A DNA stretch of 64,000 bases, from contig OZ017755.1 of assembly GCA_963969365.1 (NCBI GenBank), positions 2,728,001-2,792,000 of the forward strand, written 5' to 3'. How positions within the stretch are numbered: the first letter of the stretch is position 1; each line of letters begins with the position of its first letter. A program made the position numbers and the translations under genes. A model generated the notes under the pieces. It had not been told where the DNA came from and ran no database searches. It saw only the letters and a list, made by a program, of their open reading frames with translations. The DNA is from Asterochloris sp. CNOR1. Its lineage: Eukaryota > Chlorophyta > Trebouxiophyceae > Trebouxiales > Trebouxiaceae. Positions 34,577 to 46,753 of the stretch are shown one piece after another.

Positions 34577-35870
34577 GCGACTTTCCCTGAAGCTTCAGCC
34601 TGGTCATCGCAGATGATGCTAGACAGCACTAAGTTACGATTGTCATGCATGGAAGTATGAGTCAGTAAGAGAGCGAACTGCTGTGAGTCTCTCTGTGGAC
34701 GTCTCATGTGGATGTCAGTTTGCCTGGACACAGCCTTGACGCGCACACCGTCAGTGCCAGCCCCGCCGAGCAGTGCTGGGCAGAGTGGTCATCCCCTTTG
34801 CTGCGGCAGGTGTTTGATAGGGAGGAGCTCAGGCCCCTGCCGCCCGGAAGGCACTAAGCTTCCACATGTGCAAAACCTGCCCCTGGTCAGAGCCTTGCAA
34901 CACGGCTGCCATGGCAGGCGGCCATGTGCCCGTGATGCAACAGGCCTGAAAGCAGGGCTGTCCATGGCCAACATGTGCTCAGTGGCAGCAGCTGCGGTGC
35001 AGGGCAGCCTGGCCAGGCAGCACTGGGCCTAGCAGCAGAAGCTGCCAGCTGGAATGCGGAGAGGACTGCCCTGGCAGTCCTGACAAGGGTGATCTGAGAA
35101 TAGATGCGCCACCATGAGTGCCCTTAAGCTGAGAGGGTGTGCAGCAGTGTGGTTGCTGCTGTCAGCTTGGCGGGGCATGACAGCATGGCTGTTCCTGGCA
35201 CAGCAGCGCTTGCTTTTGGGCCCTTGAGAACAGCCACGTCTCATGTATGTGGCACCGGGCGCACCATACATGTCCTTTGCCCAGCCTGCAACCAATATGA
35301 GGCGCCCACCTATCACATTTGCCTGCTTGTGCCATGCCTGAGCAGATGCCAACAGACACTATTGCATCCATTGTTGCCCTTGAATTCAGGAAACTGTGTG
35401 GAATGAAGCACAAACTGAACAGCTACAGGAGGATGTATGTTGTAGATTGTGAAACCTGTCTGCCATGAAGTTCAGGGGGTTGCAGGTTTGGAACTGCATG
35501 TCTCGCAGCAGCCCGTCATGTCATGCCATGGCGTGCAGATGTATGGCATGCAGATCATGCCGCCCTTCGAGGCTTCAAAATTCTTTGAACTTCCGGACTA
35601 AGACCTGCCGTCATCACTTCGAAGTGATGAACGTGGCGCCTCTGGGTGGCCGGCATCATGCTAGGACCCAAGTGGTCAAGCGCAAAGGACGCTACCCTCT
35701 AGACACTGGTTAGCGAGGGACAATTGGATCGCTGCTGATCATGGAGCCTGACCAGGTGGGCCTGCTGTTTGCTTGTGAGGGGACATGCAACATGCCTGAG
35801 ACAAACATTCAAAGCACAGGCCCTGCGGGGGGCTCAAATCCGCAAGGTGACAATATTCATGCACCTGCAG
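34577..35870. other. Unassigned; may hold 5' exons of the b561 gene
   Basis: A frame starting at 35114 after ACC gives a signal-like run (VWLLLSAW, then MTAWLFLAQQ) but stops after 37 codons without a clear donor. No DOMON-type exon could be recognised between 34.6 and 35.87 kb. Other frames look random. Confidence 0.3.
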
Positions 35871-37032
35871 CTGTATCAGCATGGGCGCCAGCTCTTACAA
35901 GCCGGTGACTCAAGCGATCACCTCATTCACATACATGGTGAGCCCAGTATGCAGCACTGCTCCGCTGTTGATGTGCTTCAGTTGCTGACTGCTTCCATGT
36001 CGTGGCATGGGCGGCTCCAAGAGGCCAGCTGGCGCAGTAACTCTCTGCCTCGACCGCCTGCAGGCTGGCTCATGGCAGCCAGCTGGGGCTTCCTCATTCC
36101 CATTGGGGTCACCTTGGCCATCTTCAGATCGGTTCGTGGGATGCGCCCCTGGTGGTTCTACCTGCACAGCGTGATTCAGACACTGGGCTTCCTGCTGTCC
36201 CTGGCAGGCATCGGGGTCGGTGCCCAGCTCAACATTGACCAGCAGCTTCAAAGGCGGCACAGGCAAGCGCCTGGCCCCCTGAGGTTGCACCTCGACCCAG
36301 CAGTGAGGCACAAGAGTGTATCCAGATTGGAGACCCAGGGACATCCAATGGGTGGCGGCAAGGGTGCAGCAGCCAAGAGGGGTTGCAGCAAGGTTGCAGC
36401 CCTTGCAAGTGCTTGATGTTGGCTAATTTCTGCTGCAGGGCTGTGGGCATCACTGTGACTGTGCTGGCCGGCGTGCAGTGGCTGACAGCCGTCTTTTGGC
36501 GGCCAGACCGTGGGGTACAGCTGCGCCGCTGGTGGAACGTCTGGCATCATTCATGGGGTCGCATAGCCTTCGCCTTGGCAATTGCGAATATCTACGTCGG
36601 GCTGTGCATCACCCAGCCTGGAACACGCTACTTCGTCGGGCAGACTGTGGTGTTCGGCGTCTTGTTCGCGCTGGTGAGTTGTACTCACACTTTTGTGACA
36701 TTTGTCTACAAATGCCAGCAGCTTGTGGATGCAGTCAATGCGCCTGGCTGTGCCTTGCAGGTGGTACTGAAGAATGACATCGAGTATCTCATGAAGCCCT
36801 GGACACCTGCCACCGAGGAGGACGCCGACATGAAGCGCCTACTCACAGGTAAGGCAGAGCAAACATCGGCAATCTGCCCTGCCTGCCACCTCTTGCACCA
36901 CTTCACTGCTTTCCATGGCCTACAGGTGGGCAGCCAACAGGGACTACGTACAACGCTGGCTCATCAAAGCCAGCAAACAACTACTCAGCCCCTGCAGCGC
37001 CAACCAATGGCAACTCGCAGACCATGGTGTAA
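35871..37032 (+). CDS. Cytochrome b561-domain membrane protein (5' end not found)
   Basis: Cytochrome b561 proteins carry electrons across membranes through two haems held by His pairs. Exons: 35871-35937 (ends HLIHIHG), about 36064-36262, 36440-36673, 36761-36848, and about 36927 to TAA at 37030. Seen in order: HGWLMAASWGFLIPIGV, WWFYLHSVIQTLGFLLSLAG, HRAVGITVTVLAGVQWL, VWHHSWGRIAFALAIANIYV, then NDIEYLMKPW and a Gly/Asn/Ser-rich tail. The His residues in HG, YLH, HRA and HHSWGR fit the haem ligands. Plant relatives of this type often have an N-terminal DOMON domain; the exon before HGW may be its end, but the rest is unseen. The donor at 36263 is AG|GCAAGC. Confidence 0.8.
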
Positions 37033-37417
37033 ATCCAATTCTTTGCTGCCCCAGGTTCCCACCTGACCTTTTTCACCTTGCATTTCTGCTCTGCCGGGTT
37101 TGGCATGTGGGCAGCTGCAATTTGTCATTCCAGCAGTTGCTTAAGCACAACCCTTGAGCAGGAGGCATGCCTAGGGGTGTGACATTATCGTATTGAATTA
37201 GATAGTAGTATCTTTCAAGGATGACGCATATATGTTGCATCTCCCCTTGTGGCAGACCATGTCTGTGGTCACTTGAAGGTCATGCAGAACACTTGCTTGA
37301 TTGCTTGCACAACGCGTGTTTTGAATTGTGAATTTGGAGGAACATCTGGTCAAGATTCCTCTAGCCCATTGGTGGGCCAAGTCCAGCAACCTAAGAGCAT
37401 CACCTTGGGTGCCTCTG

Positions 37418-39407
37418 TTACAGGTTTTTGTAAACGCTGTCAGTATCTAAAGTGGCCATGCAATTAATTGCCTGCTGAAAGGCTGGAATCTGTTGGTCCT
37501 TGCTAATTTCCTTGCGTGCCATGAGTTCGCCCCAGATAACCATCACTGCCTGCAGTCCAGCTGCAAGAAGTAAGGCAGACTGCAGCAGGGAATAATGGAA
37601 AGTGCTGCGATGCCACAGCTTGCAGCTTTCACCATAAACGGCCAGCCATATGATGCTTGCCTGCGCAGTTGCTCGGACATCTGAGTCAGAGGCTTTGCCT
37701 GTCGCACAAACAGCCCTTTGCATGGTGCTCTGGCTATCCAGGAATTGAAAGTGCCCCGAATCAGAAACAGCAACCTGCCACGCTGGGGCAGAGCACGCCT
37801 CATAAAAGAGCCTGCATTGACAAATTATCAAACTTGGCCTGTAAAAGGAACATGTGCACTACTAATTGCTTTTGGGCAGCCTAAATAGGATTGGCACAGT
37901 CAATGGGCAGCCCTGCTTGCAATGTTCCACGCTGTGGAGTGGTCACCGGTAATTGGCGTTTTTGGGAGCACAGTCGCCTCCAAGAGAACTGCCAACCACA
38001 GCCAAGGGGACGATCTGAGGATTGGCCACTGCCTGCAGGGTAGAGGGGAGAGATGAACCAGTCCCAAGCAGACTGCATGCATCAACCAGCACTTGCTCTG
38101 CAGAACCTAAGATGCTTACCTTCTTGCTGCCAAACTCCCTCAGCGCTTGGACAGCTGAAGGGAAGCCAGGCCCCAGGGGTGCCCACGCTGTGTTGTCCAC
38201 AGGGTCGATGAGGCACAGCGCGGACACCCTGGGATCCAGGCCTGCTGCCAGCACACTCACTTTGGCACCCTGCACGCAGGCAAACAGCTTCCGTGGTGTG
38301 CTGGTCTGCGATTCATCGCACCCTGGCGCATGTCATTGACAGCTCCATCCGCGGCCAGAACTGCTGCCTGGCAAGCAGCCCCTGGTGCCAAAGGGCTCTT
38401 TTGTCGAGAGTGTGGTCCCAGGGCATTGTGGGCATCGCCTGCTGATTGCATGCACCAGCATGTCTCTGTTGAGCCTGTCGGACTCACCCTGCTATGGCCA
38501 CAGAGGTACACATGTGAATTGCATGCCATCTGCCCTATGATGGGATCCTTCCCACACCAATCGATGATTTCTTGGAGCATGCTGACCGAGAGCTCATCAT
38601 CAATGGGCTCCACCAAGCTCTCAGCTGCATCAGGGCACGAGGCAGCTGAGCCCACAACAGCAGAAAAGAGGCTTCTCACTCCAACTGCCCCAACATACAC
38701 TGTGGAAGCGCCCACATACACCAGAACAATCAACAGCAAAGGTCGGCAGTGTAGCTGCCAGGCCGAGGACCCACCTTTGTCCCAGAGTACGGCCACCCAG
38801 CCCCAGCTGGCCAGGCGCTCTGCAAAAGAAGTGTAGCTGCTGCTGGGCACCAGGAAGCCGCTGGTGAAGATAGCAAGGGGGTAGGGGGGATGCCTGCCTG
38901 CACAGCAACACTGTGGTTGCTAGGGTACCAGCCTGGCGACTGAGGGAGTTGTTGCATGCTGCTTGCAGGGTGCATGTGGCCACACTATGGCTGAATACTG
39001 GTATGCGCGCGTACACTACATAGGCGTAAAGGCATGCAGTGCTGACCATCACCTGGAGGGGGACTGCGGGGATAGAAGATGCTGCAGCGCAGCAGGCACT
39101 GCGTCCCCACGCATGCCGGAAAGAGCTTGTGGCAGGTGTGCTCCAGGCGGGGGAGCCTGGCAATCACAAATGGGCCTGGCTGGCTGTAGTTTGTGCTGCT
39201 GGGGTCAGAGGGGTGCTGGTGGGGCGGCAGCAGCTCCTGCTGCTGCAGCTGAGGTATTCTGTGGGCTGCAGAGGAGTCCCGGTGCTCTGCAGCTAACAAG
39301 GCCTGCAGCATGTCGCCTGCCTTAGGCGTCCAGCACTGGGCAGACAGAGCCAGGTGCCTGGGCACTGCAAGGCGGGCACCCATACCTCTGGAAAACTTTG
39401 ACAACAT
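37418..39407 (-). CDS. CLH: Chlorophyllase
   Basis: Alpha/beta hydrolase that cuts the phytol ester of chlorophyll or pheophytin. Exon 1 (39407-39053): about 60 variable residues, probably a transit peptide, then RLPRLEHTCHKLFPACVG and CSIFYPRSPPPG. Exon 2 (38897-38775): YPLAIFTSGFLVPSSSYTSF and WVAVLWDKG. Later exons: ELSVSMLQEIIDWC with the nucleophile motif GHSRG split by an intron; LDPRVSALCLIDPVDNTAW (catalytic Asp); PLAVVGSSLGG and APKNANYR; and AVSDSGHFQFLD (catalytic His). The last exon (37549-37418) ends SVYKNL and TAA. The Ser-Asp-His triad is complete. The last intron has a GC donor (CAG|GCAAGC at 37660). It is head to head with SGR. Confidence 0.92.
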
Positions 39408-39626
39408 GCCAGAGTGGCTCCCACAGCCAGCAAGCTCCTCCTGGTCAACTCTGCAGCCTGATCAGGTCTAGCAATGGCTGGATCACGTGCAGCATTTCTT
39501 GGTGGTGGGTGCTGGCATTGATTTGCACGCTGTTTGTGAGCTGACCTCTGCCTGGAGTAGGAAGCCGGTGGTCCCGTTGCGTGAGTCTCAGATGCCATGT
39601 GAGCCAATGCACTTGGATAGTGTCAG
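39408..39626. promoter_or_regulatory. Candidate bidirectional promoter, CLH / SGR
   Basis: Only 219 bases separate the proposed starts of chlorophyllase (minus, 39407) and SGR (plus, 39627). No TATA box is obvious. Both start codons are provisional, so the true shared interval may be somewhat larger or smaller. Confidence 0.5.
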
Positions 39627-41466
39627 ATGGGCTTAGGTCAACGCCGATCTAAATCTCCACGCAGTGCTTCCTGTAGGCTGGGTACTCAGCGGGGCTGCAT
39701 GGCCCATGCATGGGTACTGGGTCCTTCAGGCTGGGGGTGGCGTTGTTCCACTCTCCGTCAAAGGCCTACGGAAGCTCTGCACAAGCCATGCTGCAGATCC
39801 AGCCATTGTGGCCTTCCTCTGAAAGAGTGTCAGTCTCGTCAGCTGCATAAGAGAGGATCCCTTCATGTGGTGAGCCGAAGTGTTTCTTACTGATGTTCTG
39901 CATGCCTGCCTGGGATCTCCTGAGAACAATCATGCCATCCCAATGTGCAGGCTGCTGCGCTGTTCACTCCACCCACGTTCAGCGCAGCCAAGCTGTCAGT
40001 GTTCTTCCTGCCTGACTCCTCCAGTCAGCAAGTGGCCAACAAGGCCAGATGCTACACTCTTACCCACAATGACCTCACAGGCCAGCTGCATCTTACCATT
40101 GGGGACCGCTACAACGAACAGCAATTGGCTGGCTGGTACAACCGACTGCTGCGGGATGAGGTACTTGCCTACTGGCGGTTTGATGGCAGCCAGGGGCCAG
40201 AGCTGCACGTGGAGTGCCATGTCAGTGGAGAGGAGAGCTGGCTAGCCCCGCCAGCGCTGCGAGACTACATTTTCAGACGAGAGATGCCGCTGGTGAGCAG
40301 CCTGCCGCAAACCTCATCACTGATGTGGCGGGGTGGCAGACTTCCACTGCTGTGCATGCAGCGCTAGCATCATGTGATGCACTCTTCAGGATGTCGCAGT
40401 CACGTGATTGCTGCTTGTGGAAAGACCCTGACCAAGGCCTGGGGCTTGAGCGGGAATGCGGAGCTGTGAGACCTCACCTGCCTTGCAGCAAGTCATCTCT
40501 GCAGCAAACAACACGACTGTCTGCTGTGCAGGTGCTGGACGTGATAAACTCAGCAGAGCATGCCCTGTTTGAGCAGCAGCCGGAGCTGGGAGATGCACAA
40601 GTCTTTGTGCACCTCACGTCGCATGTCGAGGTGAGGCGGCCAGCTGTACCAATGCTAGCACAAAGGCTCTTGGCTCATTTGCTGGCAGCCATGCAGCCGC
40701 TGAAAACACTCAGTCAGACGCTGTGCTGCAATCTCAACTGTGGCTCTCGCCCTGCTGCAGCACACTTTCTTGACATCTGCCGTAAAGTTTGAATCGGACA
40801 GCCCACCCACTTGCTTCTGTCGCACTGAGAAGCGCCCTGTCTGCCCTGCAGCGTCTCCATGCCACAGTCCTCTGGGGCTGCCTGTCAGACCGATCCAGCT
40901 GGCTACAATCGCCGGCCTTCTGGAGGCGTCACGACCCCACTCCAGCGTCAGCATCAGCAGCACCCTCTGCCGCACTGGCCCCCACGCCCCCTGGCCCTGG
41001 CGGCACAGGATTTCTCAGAGCACAGCAGCAGGCACAGCGGCAGCAGAACGGCAATGGCAGCCCTGTGGTGGAGCAGCTGCCAGCGCAAGCCGGACGTGGC
41101 GATGATAGTGGGCCTGGCAGAGCTTCCCCCTCGCTGACAACTGACCCTTCATCAGAAACTTTAGACAGTCGCTCCCTCTGTGATGATGAGGCTTCCTGGC
41201 ATGTATCCATCACCGACCGTCAAACCCAGCACTGGCATGTGGAGGCAGCCTTGATTGCCTGCTGCCGAGACAACAGCGTGCAGTGGCTTGCAAGGCCAGG
41301 CGGACAGGCTGCCATTGCAGTTTGCGGCCTGCAAGCTTACACAGGCCTCATCCACCTCCTGTGGAGAATTTTGCAGCATGATTGGACAACTTACAATGCT
41401 AGCAGTGAGAGGACTGCGCTGCGCCAGCCACCCCCATCTCAATTGTATGAACCCCCCTTCTTCTAA
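39627..41466 (+). CDS. SGR: STAY-GREEN protein (Mg-dechelatase)
   Basis: Removes Mg from chlorophyll a, giving pheophytin a, the committing step of chlorophyll breakdown. Exon 1 (39627-39869) is Arg/Ser/Cys-rich, like a transit peptide; exon 2 is 39951-40292, exon 3 is 40532-40630, and exon 4 is 40852 to TAA at 41464. Family marks in order: ALFTPPTFSAAKLSVFFLP, CYTLTHNDLTGQLHLTIG, GWYNRLLRDEVLAYW, LHVECHVSG, LRDYIFRREMPL, ALFEQQPELGDAQVFVHL and TVLWGCLSD. Junctions are in phase 0. The C-terminal tail after WGCLSD is about 190 residues, Pro/Ser/Gln-rich and much longer than in land-plant SGR; an intron or a different end there is possible. Exon 1 is less certain than the core. Confidence 0.92.
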
Positions 41467-41758
41467 ATCAACACGTATTCAGACCTCATGCATACATGTC
41501 AAACATGCATCACGCCATTGCTCTTAGCCCTTGCCCATTCCACTCCATGTTCAGGCAGAGGGCTCTCCTGTCTGCTGGGTCGATGCTGACATGGTGCACC
41601 CCTGCAAACAGGATTTCTTATCTAGGATAGGTGAGAGGGCCCTTGGGATAAAGCAACTGCAAGTAATACTTGCTTTCTTGCTGAGCACGAACAAGCAGTA
41701 GCGCCCGTCTTCGTTGCTGCACCCTGTGCAAACCGCGCTCCATGCTTCAGAGTAAAAC

Positions 41759-43311
41759 ATGAGTATGGGGGAGCTGCTGGCTGGCCTGCCTTCTGAGGTG
41801 CGGGTACACATCTTCTGCCTGGCACTTGATCTTCCTACCGTGCTGCGGCACTGGCTCGATCTCGCCATGGTGAGTCTGTACAGGCGTCTGGTCTCTTATG
41901 TGACAGAATGAAAACCATCCTGTACCGTTTTCATTGACATGGCTCAACATCGCCATGCTGACGATTGCTGCTGACTTGCTGCACCCCTGCTTGCATGCTC
42001 AGGTCTGCAAGGGCTGGATGCGGGAGCTGGTTCTGCATGTGCCTGTGAATGTGGGGCGCTAAGAACTCCAGGGCTCCCGGCCTTCCACCCGTCACTGGCA
42101 CCTGCGTCCCCCCAGACAATGGCTTCTGCAGCCAGTCCCCCACGGGATCTGCATTCGGAGCCTGGCACTTTCTGGAAGACATTGTGCTGCCTGCCCAGCA
42201 GCAGCGGCGATGCCCCAGGATCTGTTTCTCATGCAAACATCACAGCTACAGAACATTCAGGGCCTTCTTCTACAGGATGCACAGTGCCCAGACTTTCCTA
42301 CCATGCCCAGGCTGACACACCTGCGGATGTCATGTGAGCCAGTCGCAACCCAGGCAGTGCTGCCCCTCCCCAGTTTACCTATGCTTGAGGTGCTCACCCT
42401 CGAAGGCGTCAGCAAATGCCCCAGCTTAAGCTGCTTGAGTAGACTGACCAGTCTTTCATTGACCGGTTATTACCTCTCAGGGCCACCAGTCTATTCAGCC
42501 TCTGCTGACATACTGCAAATCATCAAGGTATGCCATGCTTGCTCATGCTTGTGTCTCTGCACAGGTGCCTTTGCCTGACCACACCTTGTGTTCATATGTC
42601 TCCAGGATCTGCCTCAACTGAGATCTCTGTATCTGAACTGGACCTCCCCTGAGCCCGTGGTGTTCGGGGACACACTCATGGGGCTGACGCAGCTGAGATC
42701 CTTGCATCTGAGCTGGACCTCCCCTGAGCCCGTGATGTTTGGGGACGCACTCATGGGGCTGACACAGCTGGAGACTCTGGACTTTCATCTGTCAGACTTC
42801 AGCGGATTGCAGCAGCTGCCACCCCATAACACATCTCTTACATTGCACACCTTTAAGCTCCTGGATGTGGCAATGGTGCCTTGCTTGCAGAGCTGCTCCG
42901 GCTTGCAACGCCTGAAGCTTCATTCCGCTGCGGGTGTGCACAAACATGCTGTTGCTTTGAGGGCCCAAGCAACATCAATCACAAGTGACTGCATGGCTTG
43001 CAGGTGTTGAAAACTTCCAGCTGAGCCACTGGCCCGCACTCACCAAGCTGACTTTGACCAACGTTGATTCTGGGCACTTCCGGCTACGTCACTGGCCTCC
43101 CCTGGAAGCAGAACCCTTTGGTCTGCCCGGCCTTGCTGAGCTGGACGTGTGGGTGCAGTCTGATGCCACAGGCTTGCTACAGCTGGAGCACACCATTCTT
43201 GGTCTGATGCTCAACACCTCAGCCCTGTGGCACAGCACCCATGACACCTTTTACATGTATTCAATAGGTCCCACTCGGGATTTCCGGCCCAAAAGATGCT
43301 GTGTATCCTGA
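41759..43311 (+). CDS. F-box / leucine-rich-repeat protein
   Basis: Exon 1 (41759-41869) gives MSMGELLAGLPSEVRVHIF and LPTVLRHWLDLAM. Exon 2, from 42003, continues VCKGWMRELVLHVPV; together they form a divergent F-box. LRR exons follow: 42210-42525 (TMPRLTHLRMSCEP, LPMLEVLTLEGV, LSRLTSLSLTGYYLS), 42604 onwards (DLPQLRSLYLNW, LTQLRSLHLSW, LTQLETLDFHL) and about 43015-43311 (LTKLTLTNVDS, LAELDVWVQ). Junctions between the F-box and first LRR exon are not resolved. It is probably an SCF substrate receptor; the target is unknown. It is unrelated in sequence detail to the F-box pair at 16-18 kb. Confidence 0.68.
42622..42771 (+). repeat. 75-bp in-frame duplication of LRR coding sequence
   Basis: Two nearly identical 75-bp units (starting 42622 and 42697) encode 25 residues each, including WTSPEPVVFGD or WTSPEPVMFGD and LMGLTQL. 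A third, diverged LRR follows with the same spacing. Confidence 0.85.
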
Positions 43312-43461
43312 AGATGCAACACTCAAGAAGCCTTCACAGGGTCATCTGCAGACTATGCACTGTTGTCCAAGAGTGCAGCTGTATGACCAAAATGGTGAGG
43401 GCAGAGCGTTTCACTCAGCAAACAGTCATGTAATCATCAAATGACAGGACAAAGCTCAATG

Positions 43462-46400
43462 TTATGGAAGCCCAGCCCATGCACCAGCTTTTTTGGGGGT
43501 GCTTTCAGGGGGTGCTTGCTGCTGCTGTGCACCAGTCTTTGCTTGCTGAGTGCTATCGTCTGCTGCAACGGCAGCTTTTGGTCTTGTGATGCGCTGGAAG
43601 GCCAGTCGCACCTTGCTGCCGGTGTCAATCTGTTCCAGAGGGTCCTTGCGCAATCTGCAATTGGCAGAGTGCCTGATTTGGCAACAGCGCAATACTAGTC
43701 ATGCCTTGCATGAGGCGCCAGGCCTAAATAGCGTAGGCAGGTATCGTGAACATTTGGCCCAGTGGCTTGCCTGTGATTCAGGCAGATGCTGATGATGCGC
43801 CCAACATCGCTCAGCTCCACAGTTGTGCGGCCCTCCAAAGCCACCAGTGCTCGTGCTGCTCTGTTGATCACAATGTCTCCTCGAATGCCATCCACATTGA
43901 GCAGGCTGCATATTTCGCTGATCTTGAGGCGCACCTGCAGTGAGCCATGCACGTGATTCAAAGCAGCACCTGGGCAAACAAAACAAACCTGTCCTTCAAG
44001 CAGGGGAGCCATAGCTGTGCACTCAATCTAGGTGAGCTGCTGACCTCACAGCCACCCATCACTGCACCACCTTTACATCACAGGCGGTGCGGATATACAC
44101 AAGCTATTCCTCACATCTGGGTCCATCTGCACAGACTTGAGACGGCGAGTCGCATCGACAAGCTTTTGCCGCAAAGCGCTCTGTTCCTCCTCACACTTTG
44201 CATAGTAGCCGTCAGGGTCCTGCAGCGCAGCACTGTGCATGTCATGAGAAGTGCAGCCACATCAATGCTGCCAGCCTCTCAACCGCAGGCTGGCATCAGC
44301 TACTGCAGCGCACTGCTGTGCATGAGGCGCTGCACACCATGAGTGTTGCCCTCTCTTACAGCCTGCATCAGCTGCAAGCAGGTTGTGCCACCTCAGCTGC
44401 CATCGTCTAGGAACAGAGCACCTGCATTATGGCAAACACCCAAACAAATGCTGTCAAGGCGTGCACCACCAGTATGTGCCTTGGGTGACTAACAACTTCA
44501 TTCCAATGCATCATGTGTGGGCAATTTCATGCCGCAGGAGGACCCAACATCAGCATGTGGGCCCCCCTCGCTCTCGGGTGGCCGCTCTCAGGTGGCACTT
44601 GCGCTCTCAAGTGTCACCTGCTCATATGCCAGCCTGTCGAGGACCATCTGGGTGCGGACGTCCACATCCATCATGGTCGACACCGACACGCTCATGCCAA
44701 AGCGGTCCAGCAGCTGCGGCCGCATCTCACCCTCCTGCACCACCAGGTGGGACGCTGTCATGACGAGATCAACAGCAAGCCCAGCCTGGACCACAGTCTC
44801 TCAGCAGCGTGGCCACAGCCCATCTTGGCCATGGTGCCACACAACAAAGAGGGACAGGCTTGACGCCAGCAACAACATAGAAGCATGCCTGGCATAATCC
44901 GCTGTTTGGGCTGCAGTGCAAAAGTTCACGTCAATCACGATGGCAGCTTGCCCACATCCAAGCAGTGCAAGCCCACCTGTGGGTTTCCTGAGCCAATCAT
45001 GATGAACTTGGCGGGGTGGACAATGCTGATGCCCTCCCGCTCCACTGTGTTGATGCCGCTGGCTGCACTGTCTAGCACCACATCCACCAGGCCATCCTCC
45101 AGCAAGTTGACCTCATCCACGTACAGGATGCCTCTGTTGGCCTTGGCCTGTGTGAAGACACAGCGAGGCAGTGACCAAGGCCTGTCCTGTTGAGCGACTG
45201 GATGCAGGGAGCCTCTGTGCTGTTCTGGCTCAACAGGCCATGGCACACAAAGAGAACCCCATGCCACCATGTGTACAACTGTCAGGCTGATCTGTTGAGA
45301 TGCCAGGACTCTTGCATTGCATGGAAGCCAGGTCTGGGTTGGCAAGCAAGAGCGTCGTGGTGCTAGCAGCATGAAGCCAGCTGTAGATGTCCCCAAGGTG
45401 TGCCCTGAGATGTCAGTACATGTATCTGACAGGTTTGCAACCGATCCTGGCTGTGCTCACCAGCAACCCAGGCTCATAGGCCTTGATGCCCTCCTGCAGC
45501 GCCTTCTCGATGTCAATCGTGCCACAGATCCTGTCCTCAGTTGCCCCCAGTGGCAGCTCCACCTGCAGGTCGGGGCGGGTGACACCTCTGTGCCGTGCGC
45601 AAGCCACGCAATGCATGACCTCCAGAAACCGTATGCCCTCAGAGTCTGGGCGAAAGCAGCAGCACGGCAAGATGACATGGCACATCAGGATCGTCATTGC
45701 CAGCAGGCGTCGTCACTTTTGCAATGAAAAGCTGCTTCTGTCGAAGGTGGTTTCTCTCTGCTTGCCTTGCTCCACATTGCAACGTATGGCGCCGTGCCAT
45801 GTCATCACTTTGGCAGACCTGCCGGTGCACAGCAGGAGTGGAGTTCAGAGCCCACCAGGGGTGTCCTGGCCTCGCCGGCTGGCAGCTGTTCCCCATTCTG
45901 GTATCGCCGAAGCACATCAGGGCCCATCATCTTGACATCAGTGGGACTGGAGTTGAAGGGGTCGTCCGGTACCACTGGGATCATGGGCAGCAGGTCCACC
46001 ATCGCCCGCACCTGCATGCACGCTAGCCTTCAGGATGGAGAACAGGACCTCTCACCCCTCACGACAGTAAGAAGTTCCAAGCACGCCTGACTGAGCGCAT
46101 GTCACAAAATTGTATCCTCTTAGTATGCTGGCTGGTTTGGCAAGCAAGCTGCTCAAGCAGACGACAACCCTCCAATGACAAAGCTTGGCCAGCAATATGG
46201 CAAGGAGGGCTGTGAAGCGGCAGAACAGTCCTGTAGGCACCTTTTTGGTTGAGCCAGCTGCTCAAACAGCTGATCGGCTCCAGCAGTACCACTATATGAA
46301 GCCACAGAGCGCCTTGAGCATGCTGCACCCTCAGCCCACCCCAGCACAATCATACCCACACAAACGCAGACTCACCGCCACAGACTTCCCGGTCCCCCTG

Positions 46401-46753
46401 TCGCCCATGATCAGCACGCCGCCAATATTGGGGTCCACTACATTCAGCAGAATGGCCAGCTTCATCTCCTCCTGCCCTGCCAGCTTGACAAAGGGCAGGC
46501 TGGGCGTTCTGGCCTGCACCTCCTTCTCGGCGACAACAGCTGCCATGACCAGCATGCCGCCATGGCGCCGGCTGCATTTGCCTCTGCTGCTGCGCTGATT
46601 GTGAAACCAGCCTACTGTAGGGCGTGGGGGGTGAGGGTTCAGAGCTGCAGTGCGAGTCAGGGGAGCGTGCAGCTGGGCATGCAAACGGCCACTGAAGCAG
46701 GCCTCCGACTGGGCATGCAGGGAGCATGCTGTTGGGACCGTCATGTGGGCCAA
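43462..46753 (-). CDS. CHLI: Magnesium chelatase subunit I
   Basis: AAA+ ATPase subunit of plastid Mg-chelatase, which inserts Mg into protoporphyrin IX. In gene order: [18 protein letters not shown] and Walker A GDRGTGKS (exon ends 46376); [20 protein letters not shown] and [36 protein letters not shown]; Walker B region [14 protein letters not shown], then [13 protein letters not shown] and [55 protein letters not shown]; and [20 protein letters not shown] with a Gln/Pro/Lys-rich tail (TAA at 43464-43462). Exons join in phase; the last intron has a GC donor (CACAG|GCAAGC at 43770). The start at 46753 is provisional, and the transit peptide may be in an unseen upstream exon. Confidence 0.92.

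Noticed and set aside
38257-38836. 168- and 197-codon frames on opposite strands here
   Set aside because: The plus frame is a shadow. The minus frame joins real chlorophyllase exons with intron sequence, so it is not a separate gene.
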